DNA from: Anaerocolumna xylanovorans DSM 12503
Lineage (GTDB): Bacteria; Bacillota; Clostridia; Lachnospirales; Lachnospiraceae
Direction: 5' to 3'
NCBI RefSeq assembly: GCF_900143645.1
Contig: NZ_FRFD01000006.1
Span: forward strand, 124,001 to 188,000
Length of the DNA stretch: 64,000 nucleotides
The notes under the pieces are model-generated. The model did no database searches. It saw only the letters and a program-made list of their open reading frames with translations, and was not told the DNA's origin. The stretch's first letter is position 1. Each line of letters opens with the position of its first letter. Of the stretch, positions 1-9,757 are shown one piece after another. The position numbers were made by a program, and so were the translations under genes.

Positions 1-1
1 G

Positions 2-628
2 TGCAACGGCTATCATGGACCCACCATCGGCGTAGGCTATACTTTTGATTTTAAAACCTTTTATCAGCTGGAAAATGCATTCCTGCCCTATAACCGCAAC
101 GGTGTCCTGTTTCCGAGAAAAATAGGCGGAAAGTACGCAATGCTTAGCAGGCCCAGCGATACGGGACATACTCCTTTCGGTGATATATTCTATAGTCAGA
201 GCAGTGACTTGGAATACTGGGGACATCACAGGCATGTTATGTCCTCCTTTAAAGGAGATGATTCCGCATGGCAATGGACTAAGATCGGGCCTGGTCCCAT
301 TCCCATAGAGACGGATGAAGGCTGGCTGCTGATTTATCACGGTGTTATCAATACCTGCAACGGTTTTGTATATCGTGTGGGTTCTGCCATACTGGACCTT
401 GAAGAGCCCTGGAAAGTAAAATACCGCTCCAAGTATTATATTCTGGGGCCGGAAGAATACTATGAGTGTGTGGGCGATGTGCCAAATGTAGTGTTCCCCT
501 GTGCTGCCTTAACTGATAAAGATACCGGAAGAATTGCCCTTTATTACGGCTGTGCCGATACGGTAACAAGTCTGGCCTTTACTACGGTGGACGAATTAAT
601 CCAATTTACGAAAGAACATACATTATAA
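2..628 (+). CDS. GH130 family beta-mannoside phosphorylase, 3' part only
   Basis: The open frame enters from the left edge, so the N-terminus is missing; about 208 residues remain. The visible part reads as the C-terminal half of a five-bladed beta-propeller of family GH130: GPTIGVGYTFDF, FPRKIGGKYAML, a GDIFYSQSSDL stretch, GPGPIPIETDEGWLLIYHG and GSAILDLEEPWKV are the usual GH130 blade motifs. GH130 enzymes phosphorolyse or hydrolyse beta-mannosides, often the Man-GlcNAc core of N-glycans, in the cytoplasm. The GH38 alpha-mannosidase that follows on the same strand fits an N-glycan or mannan pathway. The exact linkage cannot be told from this part. The family call is firm, the substrate is inference. 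Confidence 0.85.
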   Translation, partial: CNGYHGPTIGVGYTFDFKTFYQLENAFLPYNRNGVLFPRKIGGKYAMLSRPSDTGHTPFGDIFYSQSSDLEYWGHHRHVMSSFKGDDSAWQWTKIGPGPIPIETDEGWLLIYHGVINTCNGFVYRVGSAILDLEEPWKVKYRSKYYILGPEEYYECVGDVPNVVFPCAALTDKDTGRIALYYGCADTVTSLAFTTVDELIQFTKEHTL

Positions 629-649
629 CACCCATGTATGCCGCATGAA

Positions 650-745
650 ATGAAAAGTGTGAAATGTTTTTTATTTCACACAAATCCCCGTGCGTATCGC
701 AAGCTTGCCAGCAGATTGCTCGCAATCATCTGTGATATTGCTTAA
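650..745 (+). repeat. degenerate copy of a small two-hairpin interspersed repeat
   Basis: The gap between GH130 and GH38 holds a perfect hairpin (GTGTGAAAT at 657-665 with ATTTCACAC at 673-681), then GTATCGCAAGCTTGC at 694-708. The same order, a GTGTGAAA hairpin followed by a GTATCGCAAG hairpin, occurs in the two tandem units at 34155-34303. The second hairpin is eroded here. It may also terminate or process the mRNA between the two genes. Membership in the repeat family is by eye only. Confidence 0.45.
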
Positions 746-781
746 ATAGAAATTGCCGGAGAGGCTTGGAGGAAGGCTGTT

Positions 782-3700
782 ATGCGTTATTTAGATAAAA
801 GAGTAAGAGTCATCTGCGATGAACTGAAGAAACTGTCTGTCGTAAAAACAGTGCCGGTGGAAAACTGGTTTTATAAGAAAGGAAATTATATTCATCCTGA
901 GGATGCCTGGAACGCATCCCCGGAATGGGAGACTTTTGACAGCAAAACCATGCACTGGTACGGCCCTGATGAACATTATTGGTTCCGCAGCAGTTTTACG
1001 GTACCGGAAAGTCTCCAGGGAAAAGGCATATGGCTGAATGTTAAAACACAGGTTGAGGAATGGGATGACGGAAAGAACCCTCAATTTCTGCTGTTTGTAG
1101 ATGGAACCTCGACCCAGGGACTCGATATGAACCACCGTCAGGTATTTTTGACAAAAGAGGCTGTAAAAGGGAATACTTACCTTTTGGAACTGCAATCCTA
1201 TACGGGAACCCTGCATTCGGAATTCAATCTGATCGTAGAGGTTCAGGAAATCGATCCGAAAATCCAAAAGCTCTATTATGATATCAATGTGCCCTTAAGT
1301 GCCTTTAACCGTATGGAGAAAGACGACAAGGTACGGATGGATATTGAAAGAGTATTGAATGAAACGGTTAATTTACTGGATCTTCGGACTCCCTATTCCG
1401 GGGAATTCTATGATTCCCTGGAAGCGGCTGAAAGCTATATTGCAAAAGCTTTATATGAGGACATGGCAGGATTTCAAGATGTTATTGCCACCTGCATCGG
1501 ACATACCCATATTGATGTGGCCTGGTGGTGGACGGTAGAGCAGACCAGAGAAAAAGTGGGGAGAAGCTTTGCCACCGTATTGAAACTGATGGAAGAATAT
1601 CCGAATTATAAATTCATGTCCAGCCAGCCCCAGTTATATTATTTTCTGAAAGAACGTTATCCGGAACTGTATGCAAGACTGAAGGAGAGAGTAAAGGAAG
1701 GACGCTGGGAGCCTGAAGGCGGCATGTGGGTAGAGGCAGACTGTAATCTTACCTCCGGGGAATCCCTGGTTCGGCAGTTTCTCCACGGAAAGAAGTTTTT
1801 TAAGGAGGAATTCGGAGTGGATAACCGGATACTCTGGCTTCCGGATGTATTCGGTTATTCCGGTGCACTGCCCCAGATAATGAAAAAATGCGGTATCGAT
1901 TACTTCATGACGACAAAGCTTGCCTGGAACCAATTCAATAAGATTCCTTTTGATACCTTTGAATGGAAAGGAATCGACGGTACCAGGGTCCTGACTCATT
2001 TGATTACCACACTGGGGGTGGGACAAAGCAGTGAAGAATTCTTTACTACCTATAACGGAATGCTGCATCCCGATGCCATCATGGGGGGCTGGATGCGTTA
2101 CCAGAATAAGGATATCAATGAAGATATTCTGATTTCCTATGGATATGGCGACGGTGGCGGCGGTCCTACCAGAGAAATGCTGGAGACCTCTTTGCGTATG
2201 GAAAAGGGAGTGAAGGGGATTCCGAAGGTGCGTCAGGAATTTGCAGGAACCTATTTTAAGGAACTGGAAGAGAGGGTGAAAGGAAATAAACGCCTTCCTC
2301 TTTGGGAAGGGGAACTGTATTTTGAATATCACCGGGGAACCTATACTTCCATGGCAAGAAATAAACGATCCAATCGTAAGAGTGAGCTGATGCTTATGGA
2401 TCTGGAGCTGCTGTCCCTGCTGGCTAAGGAAAAATGTGCCTATCCGGCGGGAGAACTGGACCATATGTGGAAGACTGTTCTTATAAATCAGTTCCATGAC
2501 ATCCTTCCCGGTTCCTCCATTAAGCAGGTTTATGAAGTAACCAGACAGGAATATGCCGAATTGAAGGAAAAGGGAGAAGCCCTTATCGGGGAACGCCTAA
2601 GGGCATTAACCGGTGAGGATAAGAAGGGCTGCATCACTGTTTATAATACCCTGGGATTTGAAAGGGACGATGTGATTAATCTGGGGAACTTTGAAGGAGC
2701 GGCTTTAATGGATGAAACCGGAACCAGATATCCGGTTCAGAAAACACCGGAGGGAGCAGTTGCTTTTGTAAAAAACCTGCCTTCCAAGGGGTGGAAAACC
2801 TTTCAGCCGGACAGTGAGAAAGAGGACATTGCCCTTCCTTTTCACCTGGAGGAGAATTGCCTGGAAACACCTTACTACCGGATATGCTTCAATGAAAAAG
2901 GTCTGATTGTTTCCCTTTTCGATAAGGAAAATGACAGAGAAGTAATACAGCAGGGTAAAGAGGCAAATTTATTCTGCATGTATGAGGATAAGCCCATCTA
3001 TTATGATAATTGGGATATCGATATCTATCATACAGAAAAAAGCTGGGAGGTAACCGATATTACCAGGCTGGAATGGGTTCAGTTAGGAGAGGTGTGCGCT
3101 GTACTGGAAATCGACCGGAAGATCAGCAATTCCCTGATTAAGCAGCAAATCCGCTTCTATGCACAGAGCAGGAGGATTGATTTCTCCACCTATGTGGACT
3201 GGAAGGAACACCAGCATTTGTTAAAGGTCCACTTTCCGGTGGATATTCATACGGATGAGGCGGCCTTTGACATTCAGTTCGGCAATGTAACAAGGAAAGT
3301 CCATTCCAATACCAGCTGGGATGAAGCAAGATTTGAAAGCTGCGGACAGAAATGGATGGATTTATCGGAAGGCCATTATGGTGTCAGTTTGTTAAATGAC
3401 TGCAAATACGGTCATTCCGTAAAGGAAGGCAATATGGCACTTACCTTGATTAAATCAGGAATTGAACCGAATCCCACCACAGACCAGGAAGAACATTTCT
3501 TCACCTATGCCATTTATCCTCACGCAGAAACCTGGCGTAACAGTGAAACGGTACAGGAAGCCTATAAATTAAACCAGCCGGCCTATGCAGTATCCGGCGG
3601 GGTACCGGCAAGCGGGTATTCCCTTGCATCTGTGGATAAAAAGAATGTTATGCTGGAGACTGTAAAAGAGGCGGAAGACGGTAACGGTATGATACTCCGT

Positions 3701-3889
3701 ATGTATGAGTTTGAGAATGCTGCGGTGAGGGCATTAGTCAGGCTGGATCTTGGGGGAAGAAAATTCAGGGTTTCAGAGTGCAATCTGCTGGAAGAGAGTA
3801 TTTCAGAGACAGAGGTGCAGGCGGATGGTTTTTCAGTCCGCATTAAGCCTTATGAGATAAAGACATACCGCGTTCAGATAGAGCAGTAA
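782..3889 (+). CDS. GH38 alpha-mannosidase
   Basis: 1035 residues, the usual size for bacterial GH38 enzymes. The catalytic barrel carries the zinc-site motif HTHIDVAW at about residues 241-248 (His243 and Asp245 as metal ligands) and WLPDVFGYS at about 352-360, with Asp355 as the likely nucleophile. A helical middle domain follows (around DHMWKTVLINQFHDILPGS) and then the long beta-sandwich C-terminus typical of the family. It should release alpha-linked mannose from N-glycan or mannan oligosaccharides. There is no signal peptide, so it acts in the cytoplasm. GGAGG lies 9 bases before the ATG. It follows the GH130 gene by 153 bases that contain a repeat-derived hairpin, and is probably co-transcribed with it. 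Confidence 0.95.
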   Translation: MRYLDKRVRVICDELKKLSVVKTVPVENWFYKKGNYIHPEDAWNASPEWETFDSKTMHWYGPDEHYWFRSSFTVPESLQGKGIWLNVKTQVEEWDDGKNPQFLLFVDGTSTQGLDMNHRQVFLTKEAVKGNTYLLELQSYTGTLHSEFNLIVEVQEIDPKIQKLYYDINVPLSAFNRMEKDDKVRMDIERVLNETVNLLDLRTPYSGEFYDSLEAAESYIAKALYEDMAGFQDVIATCIGHTHIDVAWWWTVEQTREKVGRSFATVLKLMEEYPNYKFMSSQPQLYYFLKERYPELYARLKERVKEGRWEPEGGMWVEADCNLTSGESLVRQFLHGKKFFKEEFGVDNRILWLPDVFGYSGALPQIMKKCGIDYFMTTKLAWNQFNKIPFDTFEWKGIDGTRVLTHLITTLGVGQSSEEFFTTYNGMLHPDAIMGGWMRYQNKDINEDILISYGYGDGGGGPTREMLETSLRMEKGVKGIPKVRQEFAGTYFKELEERVKGNKRLPLWEGELYFEYHRGTYTSMARNKRSNRKSELMLMDLELLSLLAKEKCAYPAGELDHMWKTVLINQFHDILPGSSIKQVYEVTRQEYAELKEKGEALIGERLRALTGEDKKGCITVYNTLGFERDDVINLGNFEGAALMDETGTRYPVQKTPEGAVAFVKNLPSKGWKTFQPDSEKEDIALPFHLEENCLETPYYRICFNEKGLIVSLFDKENDREVIQQGKEANLFCMYEDKPIYYDNWDIDIYHTEKSWEVTDITRLEWVQLGEVCAVLEIDRKISNSLIKQQIRFYAQSRRIDFSTYVDWKEHQHLLKVHFPVDIHTDEAAFDIQFGNVTRKVHSNTSWDEARFESCGQKWMDLSEGHYGVSLLNDCKYGHSVKEGNMALTLIKSGIEPNPTTDQEEHFFTYAIYPHAETWRNSETVQEAYKLNQPAYAVSGGVPASGYSLASVDKKNVMLETVKEAEDGNGMILRMYEFENAAVRALVRLDLGGRKFRVSECNLLEESISETEVQADGFSVRIKPYEIKTYRVQIEQ

Positions 3890-3958
3890 AATGTTGTGTA
3901 TGGCCGTAACCTTATGATATATCCGGCAGGTACGAAAGTTTGGGAATATGACAGAGAG

Positions 3959-3997
3959 AAAGACGGGCTGATGGATTAATGCCAGCAGTCCGTCTTT
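3959..3997 (+). terminator. hairpin terminator between GH38 and the convergent LacI gene
   Basis: AAAGACGG (3959-3966) pairs with CCGTCTTT (3990-3997), extended inside by GCTG/CAGC. The T-rich stretch GCAGTTTTTATT follows on the plus strand. It lies between convergent genes and could stop both transcripts. Confidence 0.7.
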
Positions 3998-4036
3998 TGC
4001 AGTTTTTATTATAGGAAGATCAGCTGATGGGCTATC

Positions 4037-5086
4037 TTATTTTACCGGTTCAAAGTTTGTAGAATCTCCATAAGAAATATCAAAGGTAAGATAAATTAGC
4101 TCAACGGGTGAATCAGGGTCGTTAATCCGGTAGAGGAGCTGCTTTACCAGCCGTTTTCCCAATGCTCTGGTATCCACCTGCACCGTTGTAAGATAATTGA
4201 CAAGCTCGCTGTACTCGGTATTTCCGTCATAACCGGAAACAGCTACGTCTTTTGGCACATCAAGGTTATGCTCCTTTAAGTACCGGATTACAAGGTTGGC
4301 CAGGAAATCACTGGCACAGACAAAAGCTTCCGGCATCTTATCCAGGCCATCCAGGAACTGGCTGATTTCCTCGGCATAGGTATAGATTCCGATGCTGCCG
4401 GTAAGGCATTTACCGGGGTCAGAGAACAGGTTATGGTTAGCCATAGCCTGCTTATAACCCAGGTACCGGTCGTTATTGGTTCTGGCATAATCCGTAGCAC
4501 CGATAAATCCGATATCGGTTCTTCCTTTTCGGATAATGGAATCGGTTATTTTTCGGACGCTTTTACAGCCTTCCAGCAGGACCAGGTCACCGGTCAGAAT
4601 GTCATCTGGAATGGAAGTGACAGTATCCAGGAATACTTTTGGGATTCGCAGTTCATTTAACATCTCAAGAAGAGGTGCATCGTAGATATTAAGTATAATC
4701 ATTCCCTGTATGGTTTTGTTGGTCAGAACAGGGGGCAAAGTGTAGGAGTCCGTATGTCCTAAAGGAGCATAGATATACATCAGATTAATATTGCTTTCGG
4801 CCAGTTCTTTTGCAATATAATGAATGATATTCATCCAGAAAATAGAAGAATCAGGGCGGGATACGACAACTGCCACGGTTATTGGTGTTTCTGTTTCCGG
4901 GATTTCGTTTGAAGCTTCCGTTATCAGAGGCTGTCCAAGCTTTGGGTAACCCATTTCCTGCGCTTTTGAAATAACCTGTTTGCGAAGGGTATCCGAAACT
5001 CCAGGATACTCATTAAAAACCTTCCAAACCGAAACTCTGGATACGTCAAGAGCATCAGCGATATCTTGCATTGTAACTTTTCCCAT
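4037..5086 (-). CDS. LacI family transcriptional regulator
   Basis: About 349 residues from the chosen start. The N-terminal helix-turn-helix reads TMQDIADALDVSRVSVWKVFN; the recognition helix has VSVWK where most LacI proteins have TVSRA. A periplasmic-binding-protein-like sensor domain follows. The start at 5086 is preferred over an upstream ATG because GGAGGG lies just before it and the HTH begins immediately after. The gene is divergent from the GH3-GH20-GH18 operon across a 411-base gap that holds palindromes containing TGTTAAC, so it probably controls that operon and itself in response to an oligosaccharide (inference). The ligand is unknown. Confidence 0.9.
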   Translation of the reverse strand: MGKVTMQDIADALDVSRVSVWKVFNEYPGVSDTLRKQVISKAQEMGYPKLGQPLITEASNEIPETETPITVAVVVSRPDSSIFWMNIIHYIAKELAESNINLMYIYAPLGHTDSYTLPPVLTNKTIQGMIILNIYDAPLLEMLNELRIPKVFLDTVTSIPDDILTGDLVLLEGCKSVRKITDSIIRKGRTDIGFIGATDYARTNNDRYLGYKQAMANHNLFSDPGKCLTGSIGIYTYAEEISQFLDGLDKMPEAFVCASDFLANLVIRYLKEHNLDVPKDVAVSGYDGNTEYSELVNYLTTVQVDTRALGKRLVKQLLYRINDPDSPVELIYLTFDISYGDSTNFEPVK

Positions 5087-5198
5087 GATTCCCTCCATAT
5101 TGACATGTATAATCTCGGAAGGAAAACAGCACACCTATTTTCCTTTAATTCCTTTCATTATAGCATAAGTTGAAAACGGATACAAATATAATTTGTTA

Positions 5199-5436
5199 AA
5201 AATGTTAACTTAGGTTTGAATATCTGTTCTTAATAGGATAATATAATTGTGATTAAAGTGTCAAAAGGTGCGCAGTACTGATTTTGATGTAAGATATCGG
5301 TATGTAAGTGGACTTACGACAGCAATATCTTGTAACAGAATTGCATTTTCGGTGCTTTTGATACCTTAATTAATTATAAAAATTTAATAAAAACGAGGAA
5401 TTATGTTGTAAAAATGATTAAAAAATGTTAACATTT
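5199..5436. promoter_or_regulatory. LacI/GH3 divergent regulatory region with two TGTTAAC sites
   Basis: In the 411-base gap a perfect palindrome AAATGTTAACATTT lies at 5423-5436. A matching half, AAATGTTAAC, lies at 5200-5209. The palindrome sits just before TTGACA at 5451-5456, a possible -35 for the GH3 operon with no clear -10. These are good candidate operators for the adjacent LacI protein. Between them is a hairpin (GTAAGT/ACTTAC around 5305-5318). The remaining AT-rich sequence shows no gene. Confidence 0.5.
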
Positions 5437-5497
5437 ATTAAAACATTAAGTTGACAAATTTACAATAGTTAAAGGTCGTAAAGAGAGGTTGGGCGTC

Positions 5498-7813
5498 ATG
5501 CACTCAGCAGAAGAAAGAGCAAAAGAACTACTGGCTAAGATGACACTGCAGGAAAAGATAGGGCAAGTGAACCAGAGGCTGTACGGTTTTGGAATTTATC
5601 AAAGGATTTCACGGAATGGACAGGAAGATGATATTATCCTGTCAGAGGAATTCAAACAGGAGGTCAGGAGGTACAGCGGTCTTGGTGTACTTTATGGTTT
5701 ATACCGGGCAGACCCCTGGTCCGGCAAAAACTTTGATAACGGTCTCACAGGAAACTATGCAGCCAAAGTATATAATATGGTACAAAGATATGTAATAGAG
5801 CATTCCAGATTGGGAATCCCCATGATGCTAAGTTCTGAGTGTCCTCATGGACACCAGGCACTGGATGGATATCTTCTGCCGGTGAATCTGGCGGTAGGAG
5901 CATCTTTCCATCCGGCGCTGCTGGAAAGAGCCTACCGGGTCTGCGGCAGGCAGATGAAAGAAATGAAAGTGGATATGGCACTGATTTCTACTCTGGATAT
6001 CCTGCGGGATCCAAGATGGGGAAGAAGTGAAGAATGCTACGGCGAAGACCCCTATCTTGCTTCGGAGTTTGCAAAAGCAGCAGTAAAAGGTGTGCAGAAA
6101 GAAGGAGTGGCCGCAGTAGTGAAACATTTCTGTGCCCAGGGAGAAGGAACCGGAGGGATTAATGCCAGCGCTGCAAGAATCGGGGAAAGAGAGCTTCGGG
6201 AAATCCATCTGCCGGTGATGAAGGCCTGTGCCCGGGTTTGTGCAAAAGGAGTGATGGCGGCTTATAATGAAATAGACGGGATTCCCTGCCATGCCAATAA
6301 GAAGCTTTTAACAGACATATTAAGAGGCGAGATGGGTTTTCAGGGAATTGTGATGGCGGATGGAGTTGCCATAGACCAGCTGGATGTCATGACGGGAGAC
6401 AATGTGCTTTCGGGAGCCCTGGCTTTGAGGGCCGGTGTGGATATCGGTTTATGGGATCAGGCTTTTGGAAAGCTCGGGGAAGCTATAGAGAAAGATGTCA
6501 CGCTTAAGGAGGAACTTGACCGGGCTGTTTTACGGGTGCTTACCATGAAGTATGAAAGAGGGCTGTTTGATAATCCCTATATGGAAGAAAGCGGTCAGAG
6601 TTCAGTTTATGGTTATGAGAAGAATACGGAGAGCCTGGACTTAGCCAGAGAATCCCTTATCCTGCTGGAAAACAGAAAGGATATCCTTCCTCTTTCCCTT
6701 GACCGGCTTCAATCCGTTGCAGTGATCGGACCTAACAGTGATGCATTATATAACCAGTTGGGTGACTATACGCCGCCCGTAAGGGAAGAAGAGGGAGTAA
6801 CGGTACTGGAGGGAATAAGACAGGCGGTCAGAGATTATGAAGGACAGACCGGACGGAAAATCAGGATAAACCATGTAAAGGGCTGCGGTCTTCTTAATAC
6901 CTCCGAAGACGATATTGAAGGGGCAGTACGGGCAGCAAAAGAGTCGGATGCGGTAATTCTGGTACTCGGAGGTTCCTCCAGCCGGTTTGGAGAGGTGGTC
7001 TTTGATTCTAACGGTGCGGCCATATACAGCGGAAGGGAAGATATGGACTGCGGAGAGGGTATGGATGTGTCCAGCCTTAAGCTTCCCGGCCTTCAGGACC
7101 GGCTGGCCAGGGAAGTATTGTCTGCGGGGGTTCCGGTCATTGCCGTTTGTATACAGGGAAGGCCCTATGCAATAACAGAACTTTCCCGGAAAGCAGATGG
7201 ACTTCTTTGCTGCTTTTACCCGGGAATGAAAGGAGGACAGGCAGTTGCGGAAACTATCTTTGGGAAGATTTCCCCTTCCGGCTGTCTTCCGGTATCCATT
7301 CCGAGACATTCAGGACAGCTTCCGGTTTATTATAACTACAAATCTTCTTACCGTGCCATGAGTTATCAGGATTTAGAAAGTACACCCCTTTATACTTTTG
7401 GTTACGGAAAAAGCTATACCTGTTTTTCTTTCGGAGGTACCCGGATGGAAATCCCGGCAGATGGGGAAGAGGCAGGAGAAATTGCAGTTATAACAGCAGA
7501 AAAGTTAAAGACTTCAGGAATCCGGCTGCATTTTACAGTTACCAATAACGGGAAAATGGATGGTTTTTGTGTACCGCAGCTTTATATCCGTCAGAAACGT
7601 TCGGGCACCATCCGAAGAGTTAAGGAATTAAAGGATTTCTGTAAGGTATGGATTCCTATGGGTGAGACAAGGGAATGTATGTTAGCTTTGGATGAAGAAA
7701 AGCTTTCCATTTGGAATGAGAAGATGGAATTTGGGGTCGAACCCGGTACCTTCCATTTGCTTTTACAAGATGGGGAAGGGATTATATGGGAAGGCGACCT
7801 GGATATCATATAG
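5498..7813 (+). CDS. GH3 beta-glycosidase
   Basis: About 771 residues. The barrel domain has the GH3 signatures RDPRWGRSEECYGEDPYL and VKHF, and the nucleophile region GIVMADGVAIDQL with Asp288. The second alpha/beta domain and a C-terminal FnIII-like domain (PQLYIRQ, VKELKDF) complete the standard beta-glucosidase/beta-xylosidase layout. No signal peptide, so cytoplasmic. The ATG at 5498 is chosen because AGAGAGG lies 9 bases before it; an in-frame TTG at 5489 overlaps that site. It heads a GH3-GH20-GH18 operon and probably removes terminal beta-glucose or related sugars from imported glycans. GH3 also includes N-acetylglucosaminidases, so the specificity is open. Confidence 0.92.
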   Translation: MHSAEERAKELLAKMTLQEKIGQVNQRLYGFGIYQRISRNGQEDDIILSEEFKQEVRRYSGLGVLYGLYRADPWSGKNFDNGLTGNYAAKVYNMVQRYVIEHSRLGIPMMLSSECPHGHQALDGYLLPVNLAVGASFHPALLERAYRVCGRQMKEMKVDMALISTLDILRDPRWGRSEECYGEDPYLASEFAKAAVKGVQKEGVAAVVKHFCAQGEGTGGINASAARIGERELREIHLPVMKACARVCAKGVMAAYNEIDGIPCHANKKLLTDILRGEMGFQGIVMADGVAIDQLDVMTGDNVLSGALALRAGVDIGLWDQAFGKLGEAIEKDVTLKEELDRAVLRVLTMKYERGLFDNPYMEESGQSSVYGYEKNTESLDLARESLILLENRKDILPLSLDRLQSVAVIGPNSDALYNQLGDYTPPVREEEGVTVLEGIRQAVRDYEGQTGRKIRINHVKGCGLLNTSEDDIEGAVRAAKESDAVILVLGGSSSRFGEVVFDSNGAAIYSGREDMDCGEGMDVSSLKLPGLQDRLAREVLSAGVPVIAVCIQGRPYAITELSRKADGLLCCFYPGMKGGQAVAETIFGKISPSGCLPVSIPRHSGQLPVYYNYKSSYRAMSYQDLESTPLYTFGYGKSYTCFSFGGTRMEIPADGEEAGEIAVITAEKLKTSGIRLHFTVTNNGKMDGFCVPQLYIRQKRSGTIRRVKELKDFCKVWIPMGETRECMLALDEEKLSIWNEKMEFGVEPGTFHLLLQDGEGIIWEGDLDII

Positions 7814-7856
7814 AATAATGAATGCGCAAAGGTATAGCGCAGGAACGGAGAAAATC

Positions 7857-9677
7857 ATGTATATTTTACCGGTACCCAGGCAATGGGAAGAAAAAGAAGG
7901 TTTATTTTTACTGGATTACCGTTGCAGAATTGCGGTGGAAGCTACGGTTACGGAACATATTTATTATTATGCAAAACTTTTGCAGGAGGATCTGGAAAAA
8001 CAATTGGGCTATGCCCCTGCCATAAGCAGGGGAGAAAGTTCTGCAGGTGATATCCTGCTGGGAATTAACTCTTCCCTCTTAGAAGAAGAATATCATCTGA
8101 ATATCTGTAGAGAGGGCATTTACCTGGTGTCCGGAAGTGAAAAGGGGCTTTTATACGGCATACAGACCCTGCGCCAGATGGTTTCCCAGGCGGGAGCCCT
8201 GCTTCCCTGCTGTGAAATTAAGGATTATCCGGGCATAACCAACCGGGGATATTATTTTGATGTTACCAGAGGGCGGATTCCTACCATGGAAAGCCTTAAG
8301 GCCCTGGCAGACAAATTGAGCTATTACAAAATGAACCAGCTGCAATTGTACATCGAACACAGTTACCTTTTCCGGAATCAGAGTGAGGTCTGGAGGGATG
8401 ATACGCCTCTGACAGCCGAGGATATTCTGGAACTGGATGCTTATTGCCGGCGTCTGAATATTGAGCTGGTGCCTTCTGTGTCCACTTTTGGGCATCTTTA
8501 CAAGGTATTAAAAACGAAAACCTATGGAGTCTACTGTGAAGCTCCCGAACAGACAAAAGAAGAATTCTCTTTCCATGACAGAATGCATCATCATACGCTG
8601 GATGTATCCAATGAAGGGAGTATTGAGTTTGCAAAGAAACAAATAGAAGAGTTTCTGCCTTTATTTACATCAGAACATTTTAATATCTGCGCAGATGAAA
8701 CCTTTGACCTTGGCAAGGGAAAGAGCAGGGAACTGGCTGAAAATAAGGGGATTCAGAGGCTGTATCTGGAATTTGTAAAAGAGTTATGTGAATTTGTAAT
8801 AGAAAAAGGGAAACGTCCTATGTTCTGGGGAGATATTATCGCAGGTTTTCCGGAAGCTATCCGTGAACTTCCCAAAGAGGTAATCTGTCTGAACTGGGGG
8901 TATGCGCCGGAGCAGAGGGAGGATGAAACAAAAGTCCTTTTTGATGCGGGAGCAGTGCAATACGTATGCCCGGGCGTGGGAGGCTGGAACCAGTTCATCA
9001 ACCTGATAGAAAGCTCCTACAAGAATATAACAAGAATGTGTTCCTATGCCCATAAATATCAGGCTCTGGGTGTTCTGAATACGGACTGGGGTGATTTTGG
9101 ACATATCAACCATCCGGAATTTTCAACAACAGGGCTTATATACGGAGCCGCTTTTTCCTGGAACCGGGAGCAGCTGGAATTTTTGGATATCAACAGACAG
9201 ATATCCTGCATAGAGTACGGTGACAGCAGCGGGAAGTTTGTGGACAGGATTGCTGTATCTGCCCCGAAGTCCGTATTTGACTGGTGGCATGTAGTGATGT
9301 ACAAGGAATACGGGAATACGGAGTTTGCCACAGAGGAAACTGTAACAAAAGCTTCCGCCGCCAATGAAGAACTGAGTAATTTAAAAAGAAAACTGTATGC
9401 GGGACTTACTTCCATGAAACCGGAGAAGAGAGGATTGATAAAGGCTTACCTGGTAGCAGTGGATGGAATGATACTCTTTAATAATATTGGGGCTTCCATT
9501 GCTCACGGGAAATACAAAGTAGCAGGGGAAGCAAAGAAAGGGCTTGCAGCAGAGCTGGAATACTGGTTCTATGATTACAAGGAAGTCTGGAGGACGGTCA
9601 GCAGAGAATCAGAACTTTACCGAGTACAGGAAATTGTCATATGGTATGCGGATTTACTAAGGACTCTGGACTGTTAG
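7857..9677 (+). CDS. GH20 beta-N-acetylhexosaminidase
   Basis: About 606 residues. A domain resembling the GH20 N-terminal alpha/beta domain covers roughly residues 1-120. The barrel begins at GYYFDVTRGR, and the catalytic Asp-Glu pair is in NICADETFDL (Asp280, Glu281). It removes terminal beta-GlcNAc or GalNAc by substrate-assisted catalysis. No signal peptide. The start at 7857 has CGGAG at suitable distance; an in-frame ATG at 7818 lacks a binding site, and the open frame itself extends back into the GH3 gene. It lies 43 bases after GH3 and 80 bases before GH18. The neighbours point to use of chitin-like or N-glycan oligosaccharides. Confidence 0.92.
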   Translation: MYILPVPRQWEEKEGLFLLDYRCRIAVEATVTEHIYYYAKLLQEDLEKQLGYAPAISRGESSAGDILLGINSSLLEEEYHLNICREGIYLVSGSEKGLLYGIQTLRQMVSQAGALLPCCEIKDYPGITNRGYYFDVTRGRIPTMESLKALADKLSYYKMNQLQLYIEHSYLFRNQSEVWRDDTPLTAEDILELDAYCRRLNIELVPSVSTFGHLYKVLKTKTYGVYCEAPEQTKEEFSFHDRMHHHTLDVSNEGSIEFAKKQIEEFLPLFTSEHFNICADETFDLGKGKSRELAENKGIQRLYLEFVKELCEFVIEKGKRPMFWGDIIAGFPEAIRELPKEVICLNWGYAPEQREDETKVLFDAGAVQYVCPGVGGWNQFINLIESSYKNITRMCSYAHKYQALGVLNTDWGDFGHINHPEFSTTGLIYGAAFSWNREQLEFLDINRQISCIEYGDSSGKFVDRIAVSAPKSVFDWWHVVMYKEYGNTEFATEETVTKASAANEELSNLKRKLYAGLTSMKPEKRGLIKAYLVAVDGMILFNNIGASIAHGKYKVAGEAKKGLAAELEYWFYDYKEVWRTVSRESELYRVQEIVIWYADLLRTLDC

Positions 9678-9757
9678 CGTAGACGGTCAAAGTAAATTGT
9701 TAATCTATTCAGGCAAGATAGGAAGACGGGAAACCGGGGAGGAAAAGGAAACGGATA

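Noticed and set aside
5281..5340. Hairpin-rich stretch in the LacI/GH3 gap resembling the GTATCGCA repeat
   Set aside because: Similarity is limited to the hairpin layout; too few matching bases to call it a copy.
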